From: Halomarinibacterium sp034670265
GTDB taxonomy: Bacteria; Bacteroidota; Bacteroidia; Flavobacteriales; Flavobacteriaceae
Assembly (NCBI GenBank): GCA_034670265.1
Contig: JAXMNU010000005.1
Location: forward strand, 226,052-290,051
Direction of reading: 5' to 3'
DNA length: 64,000 nucleotides
Position 1 is the stretch's first letter. Every line of letters begins with the position of its first letter. Under the pieces are notes generated by a model that worked only from the letters and a program-made list of their open reading frames with translations, did no database searches and was not told the DNA's origin. Shown here piece by piece: positions 8,712 to 17,197 of this stretch. A program made the translations under genes and the position numbers.

Positions 8712-8926
8712 ACTCTAATTTTTAAAGTAAACGATAAAAGTTTTATCATTAAGTTAAACAGGTTTTAGAGTCATTGATAATTCTTTTTAACTCAATAATA
8801 ATTTATTTATCATTTGGTCTAACCTTCTTTAGAGTATTTATAAATTATTTTACCATTTACTCTAAATTCTTTTAGAGTGCTTCATAAAAGTATTCAAGTA
8901 AATTATAATAGTTTTTATAGTTACTT
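8712..8926. repeat. Array of imperfect palindromes spaced about 21-22 bp
   Basis: This gene-free AT-rich stretch contains a run of small inverted repeats. The clearest are GATAAAA-g-TTTTATC (8733-8747), TCTAA/TTAGA (8818-8833), TAAA/TTTA (8841-8852), ACTCTAAA-ttct-TTTAGAGT (8859-8878) and AAGTAA/TTACTT (8896-8926). Their centres, about 8740, 8760, 8784, 8803, 8825, 8847, 8868, 8890 and 8911, are spaced 19-24 bp apart, mostly 21-22. Some central units are weak. It resembles the stricter array at 57078-57287 and touches the stop codon of the LD-carboxypeptidase gene. Confidence 0.5.
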
Positions 8927-9838
8927 TAAACTTACCTTGTTTTCATCAACATTCAACGTTGTTTTTTGCCCCATCACCACCGCCCGATTATCTTTGGTAT
9001 GCCCTGCGGGAAATCCAAAACACATAGGGTAGTCGTAATCTTTTACCGTGTCGTAAATAATTTCTTCGGCTGTTTTGCCAAAAGGTCTATCGGTAGCAAA
9101 GCCATGTTCCTGGGTATGGTCTTTCATATCGCTCATCCCGCCTACTATCAATCCTGCTAAATCCTTTAGCATCCCGTTGCGTTGTAGGTTATGCATCATA
9201 CGGTCAATGTGGTATAGGTGTTCGTCTAAGTCTTCCAAAAACAAGATTTTTCCTTGGGTGTCCAATGCCGAAGGACTTCCGCATAGCGAATACAACATCG
9301 AAAGGTTTCCGCCCACAAGCTGTCCTTGGGCTTCACCTGTTCTATTTAAAGGATGTTGCGAAGGATATTCTATACTATAATGTTCTCCAAACAAGGCTTT
9401 ACGTAAGGTTTCTCGCGTGGCTTCCGTTTTGTTTTCAATTTCCAAACACATTTGTGCATGCAAGGTCGCCACTCCTAGTTTATGAATGTGACTATGAAAC
9501 ACCGTTATATCGCTATAGCCTACAATCCATTTTGGATGCTTCAGAAAGTTGGAAAAATCTAAGGCATCAATAATCCGAACCGTTCCGTAGCCTCCTCGCG
9601 CGCACCAAATGGCCTTCACTTCAGGAGTATCGAGCATCGATTGGAAATCGGCAGCCCGTAAGGCATCATCTCCTGCAAATTGGTTGCTTTCGGCACCAAT
9701 GGTGTTCCCTAAAATAGCTTTCAGCCCCCAAGATTTTAATAGGTCTAGTGCGGGTTGTACTTCGGTTTCGGTGATTTTTCGAGCGGTGGAAACAATGGCA
9801 ACGGTATCGCCACGTTTTAAATAAGGGGGAATGTGCAT
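8921..9838 (-). CDS. LD-carboxypeptidase (peptidase S66)
   Basis: 305 residues, S66 family. These serine peptidases remove the terminal D-Ala from tetrapeptides during murein recycling. The nucleophile Ser is in GYSDITVFH, the catalytic Glu lies in the central LFLEDLDEHLYHIDRM region, and the His is in GFPAGHTKDNRAVVMGQ near the C-terminus. No signal peptide is visible, consistent with a cytoplasmic recycling enzyme. It is transcribed divergently from the DUF1800 gene. Confidence 0.9.
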   Translation of the reverse strand: MHIPPYLKRGDTVAIVSTARKITETEVQPALDLLKSWGLKAILGNTIGAESNQFAGDDALRAADFQSMLDTPEVKAIWCARGGYGTVRIIDALDFSNFLKHPKWIVGYSDITVFHSHIHKLGVATLHAQMCLEIENKTEATRETLRKALFGEHYSIEYPSQHPLNRTGEAQGQLVGGNLSMLYSLCGSPSALDTQGKILFLEDLDEHLYHIDRMMHNLQRNGMLKDLAGLIVGGMSDMKDHTQEHGFATDRPFGKTAEEIIYDTVKDYDYPMCFGFPAGHTKDNRAVVMGQKTTLNVDENKVSLK

Positions 9839-9950
9839 AAAAGGATAACAGTTTTTATAAAATTAAACTATTTTGTTAAATCTAAGTCGTAATTATGTAG
9901 TTCGTATATTATTCTATACTTTTAAAACGCTCAAAATCTATTAGTTGCTT

Positions 9951-11420
9951 ATGGAAACCTTAACTTCTGCTTCTTGTAATACAGCTACTTTAACCCCTTA
10001 TATTCCTTCGGGATCCAATCCTTGGACCTTTTCAAAAGTGCAACATGTCTATCGCAGATTGGGATTTGGTGGGTCGCAAGCTACCATAGACTCTGGACTT
10101 ACTCAAACACCTAACGACTTGATAGATAGTTTGGTGGACGGTGCTGTTAATCTACCTCTCACTCCAGCTCCTTTTTGGGGATTTTATGCGGTAAGTGATT
10201 TTGGCGATTATGAAACTGAAAACGAACAATACATTTTGGATTGGCGGGTTTTAACTGGGAATAATTTAATTACCGAAAATTTACGAGGGCGATTAACGGA
10301 GTTTTGGCTCAATCATTTTGTTACCGAATTAGACACGTATTTTTATTCGCCGTATTTGTTTCAATACTACAACGTTTGTGAAACTCATGCCTTAGGAAAT
10401 TTTAAAGACTTTGTTCACGCAATTGGTATTAATCCTGCGATGTTGCTCTATTTAAATGGGTTTGAAAATACGAATGTAGAACCTAACGAAAATTATGCGC
10501 GTGAACTATACGAGCTTTTTACTTTAGGGGAAGGAAATGGCTATACCGAAACCGACATCGTAGAAACCTCCAAAGCACTTACAGGGTATAACCATTGGAC
10601 AGAACCTGGCGCAGCCATTTATTTTGATGCAAGCACTTTTGTAGATGGAGATAAAACCATTTTTAATCAGACAGGAAATTGGGGTTATGACGATGTCATC
10701 GATATTCTTTTTCAAGAAAAAAGTGATTTAATTGCTAGGTTTATCTGTAGAAAACTCTATCAATATTTTGTGGGACCCGATGTGGATGCCACCATAGAAT
10801 CGACCATCATTACACCTTTAGCACAAACCTTCATTACTAATAATTTTGAATTGGTTCCGGTCCTAAAACAGTTATTTAAAAGCGAGCATTTTTTTGATGA
10901 ACGAGCTGTGGGTGTGGTGATTAAAAGTCCATTCGATCTTATTTTCAATTTTGTTAACGAAACCGAATTTCCATACAACGATGAGTTAATGGAAGCCTTT
11001 ATTTACTTTGCTGGGACATTGGGTCAACAAATTTATCAGCCACCTAATGTTGCAGGTTGGCAACGAGATGAAGATTGGATTAGCACTTCAACATTAACAG
11101 GGCGATGGCAATTGTTTGAAGCCTATTTAGGAACGTTATTCGGAAATGGGCAGGAAGAAATCTTTAGAGAATTTGCCAGAGATTTAAGCAATAATAGCAT
11201 TGATCCAGAATATATCACCCGAGTGATTGTAGATTACCTCAACGCAAAAGAGCTTTTTACTGCTAGCGATTATGATATTGCTACAGATATTTTTAAATGG
11301 GAAGTCCCACAAAATTATTACGACGAAGGTCTATGGAATCTTGATTGGGAGTCGGCTCCATATCAAGTGTATTTACTTTTAGTCCATATTGCTACAATCC
11401 CCGAATTTCAACTTAAATAA
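9951..11420 (+). CDS. DUF1800 family protein
   Basis: About 489 residues. The frame extends to a TTG at 9945, but the ATG at 9951 gives the more natural start. DUF1800 features include the early HVYRRLGFGG, RLTEFWLNHF, NENYARELYELFTLGEGNGYTETDI and the late PPNVAGWQ segments. The family is widespread in Bacteroidota and Planctomycetes, nearly always beside a DUF1501 gene as here (6-base gap). Function is unknown, with export or surface polysaccharide handling suspected. A promoter-like TATACTTTTA lies at about 9914. Confidence 0.88.
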   Translation: METLTSASCNTATLTPYIPSGSNPWTFSKVQHVYRRLGFGGSQATIDSGLTQTPNDLIDSLVDGAVNLPLTPAPFWGFYAVSDFGDYETENEQYILDWRVLTGNNLITENLRGRLTEFWLNHFVTELDTYFYSPYLFQYYNVCETHALGNFKDFVHAIGINPAMLLYLNGFENTNVEPNENYARELYELFTLGEGNGYTETDIVETSKALTGYNHWTEPGAAIYFDASTFVDGDKTIFNQTGNWGYDDVIDILFQEKSDLIARFICRKLYQYFVGPDVDATIESTIITPLAQTFITNNFELVPVLKQLFKSEHFFDERAVGVVIKSPFDLIFNFVNETEFPYNDELMEAFIYFAGTLGQQIYQPPNVAGWQRDEDWISTSTLTGRWQLFEAYLGTLFGNGQEEIFREFARDLSNNSIDPEYITRVIVDYLNAKELFTASDYDIATDIFKWEVPQNYYDEGLWNLDWESAPYQVYLLLVHIATIPEFQLK

Positions 11421-11426
11421 ACCGCT

Positions 11427-13055
11427 ATGTGTAAGCACGATCACCCCATATTTCAAAATAACAAAAAGGAGAAAAATAAAGAAAGGTCTGTTCACGATGA
11501 GGAACATTTATTGTGGAATCGCCGTTCCTTTATTCAGGCATTAGGACTTGCGGGAGGTGGAAGCATGATGTTGGGAAGTCAAGTAGTTTCTGCAACAAAA
11601 GCTTCCCCGCTTTCGGTAGCACTTTCAGAAAGTGAAAATGATAATATCCTTGTTATTATTCGGCTGGAAGGAGGTAATGACGGATTGAACACCATTGTCC
11701 CTATTTACGATTATGCATCCTATGCCAATCTACGTCCAACTATAAAACACGAGCAAAGTGATTTACTGAATTTAAATGCCGATTTTGCCATCCCCAATTA
11801 TATGAATGCCTTGGAATCTGTTTGGGGCGATGGAAATATGAAAGTCGTTCACGGTGTTGGATATCCGCAACAAAATTTATCTCATTTTCGATCTACCGAT
11901 ATTTGGGCATCCACAGCAGACACATATGAAGAACCTACGGGTTGGTGGGGGCGCTATTTTGAAGATTTATACCCAGATTATTTAATCAATCCGCCTGAAA
12001 TTCCGCCAGCAGTACAAGTAGGAAACATTGGCAATCTTATTTTTGATGGAAATAATAATAATTACGCCTTTACGGTAGCCAATTTAGAGCAGTTGCAAAA
12101 TGTTGCGGAAAACGGCACCCTACACGATGTAGTAAACATTCCTGATTGTGTATACGGAGACAAGCTTTTGTTTATGAGAGCTACCGCAAATACTACCTTT
12201 TTGTATGCCGAAAAAATACACGATGCGTACACAGCAGCTTCTAACAATGCTAATTATGGAGAAGGAGCTTTAGCACAACAACTTGCGGCAGTAGCGAGGC
12301 TCGTTAAAGGAGGCTTGGGAACCAAAGTATATATGGTTTCCTTGGGCAGTTTCGATACACATGCCAATCAGCCAGAAAGACATCAGGAATTATTAGAAGA
12401 TTTATCCAGTTCCATTAAAGCCTTTTATGAAGACTTAGCAACGGCTGGAATGGATGATAAGGTTTTGGGAATGACCATTTCAGAATTTGGACGAAGACCC
12501 TACGAAAATGGTTCGGATGGTACCGACCACGGTGCGGCTTCGCCAGTGATGCTTTTTGGAGCAGGCTTAAACGGAAGCGGTTTTGTTGGCGAACATCCAG
12601 ACATTAACGAATGGGATGCAAATGATAATTTAATTCCTACAAACGATTTTAGGGATGTCTACAATACGGTATTAACCAATTGGTTTTGTTTAGATCCTTC
12701 GGTAGTAAATACCATTCTTTTAAATCAATCCTATGAAATTTTGGATTTAGGAATAGATTGCGAAGCACTATCCTCAAATGATTTCAGTAATGTAAATCGA
12801 TTTTCACATGTGCCTGTGTATAAAAATAATACGGTTTATCTTGAAATGAATATTCCCTCTGCAGGAAGAGGAACCATTGTGTTGTATGATTTGGTAGGAC
12901 GAGAAGTTGGAACTATAGTGAATAAGCTATTTTTAGAGGGCAGACATTCAATCGATATTAAAGAAGCCATTGGGAAGCGATTAAGTTACGGGCAATACAT
13001 TTACCGAATTAGTATTGGTGGACAACACTATAGTAAATCGTTAATGATAAAATAA
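11427..13055 (+). CDS. DUF1501 protein with Tat signal and T9SS-type C-terminus
   Basis: 542 residues. A twin-arginine signal (NRRSFIQALGLAGGGSMMLG) lies near residue 30. The DUF1501 core, of the alkaline-phosphatase/sulfatase-like superfamily, follows with RLEGGNDGLNT, HFRSTDIW, SFDTHANQ, TISEFGRR and GTDHGAASP. The last 75 residues look like a type A sorting domain (LYDLVGREVG, then GQYIYRI and a basic KSLMIK end), implying outer-membrane translocation by T9SS after Tat export. It follows the DUF1800 gene by 6 bases and was probably co-expressed with it. Substrate unknown. Confidence 0.87.
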   Translation: MCKHDHPIFQNNKKEKNKERSVHDEEHLLWNRRSFIQALGLAGGGSMMLGSQVVSATKASPLSVALSESENDNILVIIRLEGGNDGLNTIVPIYDYASYANLRPTIKHEQSDLLNLNADFAIPNYMNALESVWGDGNMKVVHGVGYPQQNLSHFRSTDIWASTADTYEEPTGWWGRYFEDLYPDYLINPPEIPPAVQVGNIGNLIFDGNNNNYAFTVANLEQLQNVAENGTLHDVVNIPDCVYGDKLLFMRATANTTFLYAEKIHDAYTAASNNANYGEGALAQQLAAVARLVKGGLGTKVYMVSLGSFDTHANQPERHQELLEDLSSSIKAFYEDLATAGMDDKVLGMTISEFGRRPYENGSDGTDHGAASPVMLFGAGLNGSGFVGEHPDINEWDANDNLIPTNDFRDVYNTVLTNWFCLDPSVVNTILLNQSYEILDLGIDCEALSSNDFSNVNRFSHVPVYKNNTVYLEMNIPSAGRGTIVLYDLVGREVGTIVNKLFLEGRHSIDIKEAIGKRLSYGQYIYRISIGGQHYSKSLMIK

Positions 13056-13077
13056 TCTTTCTTCATTCTTTCTAAGA

Positions 13078-13105
13078 AAGCATTCTCTTCTTGGGAGTGC
13101 TTTTT
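13078..13105 (+). terminator. Rho-independent terminator after the DUF1800/DUF1501 operon
   Basis: AAGCATTCTC and GGAGTGCTT form a 9-bp stem with some G-U pairs around TTCTTG, followed by a T run. Confidence 0.7.
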
Positions 13106-13120
13106 AGTTTTTAAAATGTG

Positions 13121-13129
13121 TATTTTTGC
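13121..13129 (+). promoter_or_regulatory. Promoter -7 element of metG
   Basis: TATTTTTGC matches TAnnTTTGC and lies 16 bases before the ATG at 13145. This also argues against the longer frame opening at 13118. Confidence 0.55.
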
Positions 13130-13144
13130 ATCTTATTTACAAAG

Positions 13145-15217
13145 ATGAATAATCCCAAAAGATATACTATCACCGCAGCACTTCCGTATACCAATGGCCC
13201 TGTGCATATTGGGCATTTGGCTGGAGTGTATGTCCCTGCCGATATTTATGCACGCTACCAAAGGCTTCAAAATAAGGATGTGCTTTTTATCTGCGGAAGT
13301 GATGAACACGGTGTTCCCATTACCATAAAGGCCAAAAAAGAAGGCGTGACACCGCAACAAATTGTAGATAAGTATCACGCCATTATTAAAAAATCTTTTG
13401 AAGACTTCGGAATATCTTTCGATAATTATTCTAGAACGTCAGCGAAAATTCATCACGAAACGGCTTCAGAATTTTTCAAAAAACTATACGACGACGGAAA
13501 GTTTATTGAAGAAGTTACCCAGCAATTATACGATGAAGAAGCACAACAATTTTTAGCAGACCGATTTGTCATTGGCACGTGCCCAAAATGCGGAAATGAA
13601 GAAAGCTATGGAGACCAATGCGAAAACTGCGGAACATCACACAACGCTACCGATTTAATAAATCCTAAGAGTGCCATTTCAGGAAACAAACCTATGTTGA
13701 AAGAAACCAAACATTGGTTTTTACCCTTAGACCAATATGAAAGTTGGTTGCGAGAGTGGATTGTAAAAGGGCATCAAAAAGACTGGAAAACCAATGTTTT
13801 AGGGCAATGCAAAAGTTGGATTGACGATGGATTGCGCCCTCGTGCGGTGACTCGTGACCTCGATTGGGGAATTCCTGTTCCTGTGGATGGTGCCGAAGGA
13901 AAAGTACTCTATGTGTGGTTCGATGCGCCTATTGGATATATATCTTCCACCAAAGAATGGGCTCAAAAAGAAGGTAAAGATTGGGCACCCTATTGGAAAG
14001 ATGCTAATAGTAAATTGCTTCATTTTATTGGGAAAGATAACATAGTGTTTCACTGTATTATTTTTCCGAGTATGCTAAAAGCGGAAGGCAGTTTCATCCT
14101 TCCAGACAATGTACCAGCTAACGAATTTTTGAACTTAGAAGGCAACAAAATATCCACTAGCAAAAACTGGGCGGTGTGGCTTCACGAATACTTGGAGGAG
14201 TTTCCCAATCAGCAGGATGTGTTGCGATACGTGTTAACTGCCAATGCTCCTGAAACAAAGGATAACGACTTTACTTGGTCCGATTTCCAAGCACGAAATA
14301 ATAATGAATTAGTGGCAATTTTCGGAAATTTTATCAATCGTGTGACGGTATTAACCCATAAATATTACAACGGAGTCGTTCCTGAGCCTAGTGATTTTAA
14401 TGATGTGGATGAGCAAACGCTTGCCACTTTAAAAACCTATCCTGAAGTCATTGCCAGTTCCATTGAAAAATACCGTTTCCGTGAAGCGCAAGCCGAATTG
14501 ATGAACGTTGCTCGTTTAGGAAACAAATATTTGGCAGACGAAGAACCTTGGAAAACCATTAAAACAGACGAAGAGCGTACCAAAACAGTGATGTATGTGG
14601 CGCTTCAAATTGCTTCGGCATTGGCAATTTTGAGCGAACCTTTTTTACCCTTCACTTCAAATAAGTTAAAAGGAATGTTGGGTGTCATTCCGAACGAAGG
14701 TGAGGAATCTCTTTCTTGGAACTCTGTTTCAGAAAAAACCGAATTAGTAAAACCTGGTCATACCATTGCAGAAAGCGAATTGCTTTTCAGCAAAATTGAA
14801 GACGAGCAAATGCAACACCAACTTGACAAATTAGAAGCTAGTAAAAAATTAAACGAAGCTATGAACAAAGAAATTACCGCACAAAAAGATACCATTACGT
14901 TTGATGATTTTAGCAAACTCGATATGCGTGTGGGAACCATTATTGAAGCCGAAAAAATGCCAAAGGCCAACAAATTGTTAGTTTTAAAAGTGGATACGGG
15001 TATCGACGTTCGTACCATAGTTTCGGGAATTGCTGAAAGTTTTTCTGCTGAAGAAGTGGTAGGAAAAAAAGTGACGGTGCTGGTGAATTTAGCCCCTCGG
15101 GCTTTACGTGGTGTGGAAAGCCAAGGGATGATTTTAATGACTGAAACAGCTGACGGGAAGCTAATCTTTGTAAACCCTGATAATGCTGGTGTTGAAAACG
15201 GAAGTCAAATAAGTTAG
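13145..15217 (+). CDS. metG: Methionyl-tRNA synthetase
   Basis: 690 residues. It charges tRNA-Met with methionine. The class I signature is PVHIGHLAG and the KMSKS equivalent is KISTSK. A Cys4 zinc knuckle (CPKCGNEESYGDQCENCG) identifies the MetG1 type, and the C-terminus carries an EMAP/Trbp111-like tRNA-binding domain from about residue 585 (DFSKLDMRVGTIIEAE). The GTG-opened longer frame from 13118 covers the promoter and is rejected. The linker near residues 514-523 (GVIPNEGEES) is encoded by DNA resembling a dispersed flavobacterial repeat. Confidence 0.96.
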   Translation: MNNPKRYTITAALPYTNGPVHIGHLAGVYVPADIYARYQRLQNKDVLFICGSDEHGVPITIKAKKEGVTPQQIVDKYHAIIKKSFEDFGISFDNYSRTSAKIHHETASEFFKKLYDDGKFIEEVTQQLYDEEAQQFLADRFVIGTCPKCGNEESYGDQCENCGTSHNATDLINPKSAISGNKPMLKETKHWFLPLDQYESWLREWIVKGHQKDWKTNVLGQCKSWIDDGLRPRAVTRDLDWGIPVPVDGAEGKVLYVWFDAPIGYISSTKEWAQKEGKDWAPYWKDANSKLLHFIGKDNIVFHCIIFPSMLKAEGSFILPDNVPANEFLNLEGNKISTSKNWAVWLHEYLEEFPNQQDVLRYVLTANAPETKDNDFTWSDFQARNNNELVAIFGNFINRVTVLTHKYYNGVVPEPSDFNDVDEQTLATLKTYPEVIASSIEKYRFREAQAELMNVARLGNKYLADEEPWKTIKTDEERTKTVMYVALQIASALAILSEPFLPFTSNKLKGMLGVIPNEGEESLSWNSVSEKTELVKPGHTIAESELLFSKIEDEQMQHQLDKLEASKKLNEAMNKEITAQKDTITFDDFSKLDMRVGTIIEAEKMPKANKLLVLKVDTGIDVRTIVSGIAESFSAEEVVGKKVTVLVNLAPRALRGVESQGMILMTETADGKLIFVNPDNAGVENGSQIS
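14684..14711 (+). repeat. Dispersed-repeat-like sequence embedded in metG
   Basis: The coding DNA starting GTCATTCCGAACGAAG and continuing GTGAGGAATCT matches, apart from one extra G, a repeat I know as common in intergenic DNA of Flavobacteriaceae. The reading frame is kept; it adds about nine residues between the anticodon-binding and tRNA-binding domains. Confidence 0.5.
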
Positions 15218-15235
15218 TTTTATAAAATACACTTT

Positions 15236-15880
15236 ATGTATATGAATTTTAGACTCGTATTTTCTCTACTTACTTTGATTATGGTTCTATGTGCCTGCAA
15301 TCAAAAAATTAAAAAAGAGCCTGATAATTTACCTGAAAAAGATAGTGTTGACATTTCAAAAAAAGAAACCCTTTCTCTAGATCACCTTGAAAAATTTAGC
15401 TTAGATTCCATTAAAATTTTCAGAATTGATACAGAGGAAAAAATCCATGCGTTTTTAAACAGCAATAAAGCAATTGACGATTCTATAAATCATAGTTTAA
15501 ATTCATTAAAAGAAAACAATCTCAAAGGAGTTTTTATCGAAATGGATAGTGTTTCTAAAAAAAACAAAAATCAATTTGCAATGTTTATAACAATACTTGC
15601 TTCAGAATTAAAAAAGCAAAATAAAAATAATCTACTCCTTATAAAATTACCTATTTCAGAAAGTTTTTCAGCTTATGAATTTAATTTGCTAATTCCGAAT
15701 GTATCAAGTTTTATCCTTTTTGAAAATGACGAAGAAACTATTGATGCTAAAGAAAGATTTATACTGCCCCCTTCCGATAATATGCTTTCTGAAGGGTTAA
15801 AGCTGAAGCTAGACTTAATTGCTTCTCAGGGTGTACCTTTAGAAAAAATAATGATATTAAGGGTCTCAAAGTCTGAATAA
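15236..15880 (+). CDS. Hypothetical lipoprotein
   Basis: 214 residues (212 if the second ATG at 15242 is used). The N-terminus is a signal peptide ending in LCACN, a plausible lipobox, followed by a charged KIKKEPDNLPEKDS linker. The rest has the rhythm of an alpha/beta domain: an acidic helix, then VFIEMDSV, MFITILASEL, LLLIKLPIS and SFILFEND strands. No known family is recognised. It follows metG by 18 bases and could be read through from it. Confidence 0.6.
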   Translation: MYMNFRLVFSLLTLIMVLCACNQKIKKEPDNLPEKDSVDISKKETLSLDHLEKFSLDSIKIFRIDTEEKIHAFLNSNKAIDDSINHSLNSLKENNLKGVFIEMDSVSKKNKNQFAMFITILASELKKQNKNNLLLIKLPISESFSAYEFNLLIPNVSSFILFENDEETIDAKERFILPPSDNMLSEGLKLKLDLIASQGVPLEKIMILRVSKSE

Positions 15881-15908
15881 TGTTAAACCTGCTTCGTTAC
15901 AATACTCT

Positions 15909-16940
15909 TTACTTTTTAAATTTAAGTTTTTCACTCCGCCCTTTTTTAAATATTTTGTTGCTGTTGTGAAGGCCACTGCGTAATTCTTTTTGCACTTCTA
16001 CTGGCAATTGGATAATTTCTTGACACTCATTAGAGCAACATTGTTCCATTTTTGTTCCACAGGAATCACATTGTATAAACAATAAATGGCAAGCTTCATT
16101 AGCACAGTTTACATGGGTGTCACAAGGCTCGCCACACTGGTGACACTGGGATATAACGTCATCACTAATGCGCTCACCTCGGCGGTGATCAAAAACAAAA
16201 TTTTTGCCTAAAAATTTATTTTCAATTCCTAAGGTTTTCACTTGTCGCGCATATTCTATGATACCACCTTCTAGCTGAAATACATTTTTAAAACCCTTAT
16301 GCTTGTAATAGGCGCTAGCTTTTTCACAACGAATACCACCCGTGCAATACATGACTAGTTTTTTATCTTCTTTGTGGTCTTTGAGATCTTCTTCAATAAT
16401 ATCTAAGGAGTCTCGAAAGGTATCTACATCCGGAGTTATGGCATTTTTAAAATGTCCTATTTCGCTTTCGTAGTGATTGCGCATATCGACTAAAACCGTG
16501 TCTGGATCTTCAATTAACTGGTTAAAAGAAGCTGCGTCTAGGTGGATGCCTTTGTTGGTGACGTCAAAAGTTGCATCGTTTAATCCGTCGGCTACAATTT
16601 TATCACGAACTTTAACTTTCAATTTTAAAAATGATTTAAGGTCTTGTTCTATTGCAATATTTAAGCGTACGTTTTCAAGAAAATAAATGCCGTCTAAAAA
16701 AGATTTAAAAACCTCAAAGTTTTTTGCAGGTAACGATAGTTGGGCGTTAATTCCCTCCTTTGCCACATAGATACGTCCGAGGACATCCATCGCATTCCAC
16801 GCTACAAATAAATGATTTCTAAATAATTCTGGATTGCCTATATGGGCATATTGATAAAAAGAAAGTGTTAAGCGATCTTCGCCTGCTTGCTCTAACAAGG
16901 CAGCTCTCTCATTAGCACTTAAGGTATTGTACAGTTGCAT
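15909..16940 (-). CDS. trhO: tRNA uridine(34) hydroxylase TrhO
   Basis: 343 residues, the TrhO/YceA family. It hydroxylates U34 of tRNA, a step in 5-(carb)oxyuridine modification. The N-terminal domain (LYVAWN-like and AKEGINAQLS) precedes a rhodanese domain with active-site Cys in VMYCTGGIRCEKA. A C-terminal Cys-rich part with CHQCGEPC, CANEAC and CDSCG probably binds zinc. A TATCTTTGC promoter lies 27 bases upstream on this strand. The tail GRSEKLKFKK is basic. Confidence 0.93.
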   Translation of the reverse strand: MQLYNTLSANERAALLEQAGEDRLTLSFYQYAHIGNPELFRNHLFVAWNAMDVLGRIYVAKEGINAQLSLPAKNFEVFKSFLDGIYFLENVRLNIAIEQDLKSFLKLKVKVRDKIVADGLNDATFDVTNKGIHLDAASFNQLIEDPDTVLVDMRNHYESEIGHFKNAITPDVDTFRDSLDIIEEDLKDHKEDKKLVMYCTGGIRCEKASAYYKHKGFKNVFQLEGGIIEYARQVKTLGIENKFLGKNFVFDHRRGERISDDVISQCHQCGEPCDTHVNCANEACHLLFIQCDSCGTKMEQCCSNECQEIIQLPVEVQKELRSGLHNSNKIFKKGRSEKLKFKK

Positions 16941-16967
16941 GCTATACGTCTTTAAGGGTTATGGGGG

Positions 16968-16976
16968 GCAAAGATA
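16968..16976 (-). promoter_or_regulatory. Promoter -7 element of trhO
   Basis: On the minus strand the sequence is TATCTTTGC, an exact match to the TAnnTTTGC form, 27 bases before the trhO ATG. Confidence 0.6.
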
Positions 16977-17197
16977 GAAAAATGAATTCAAACACGTGAT
17001 TGAACTTGAAGAGTGAACATAAAATTATTGGTGGAGTATTTTAAGCACTAATCCCTAAAAATATGGGGTGTACAGATAAGCACCCTTTCAATATGTGAAG
17101 AAAATTTAACAAGAAGCACGATTCTTACCCTTGTTCTGATAAATATCATATCAAAAATCCTCTTCGAGTCTCACCTTTGCACTTTAAATAAAAACCC

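Noticed and set aside
13118..13144. metG starting at 13118 with GTG
   Set aside because: The extension covers the TATTTTTGC promoter and encodes no conserved residues; MNNPKRYTIT at 13145 fits MetG.
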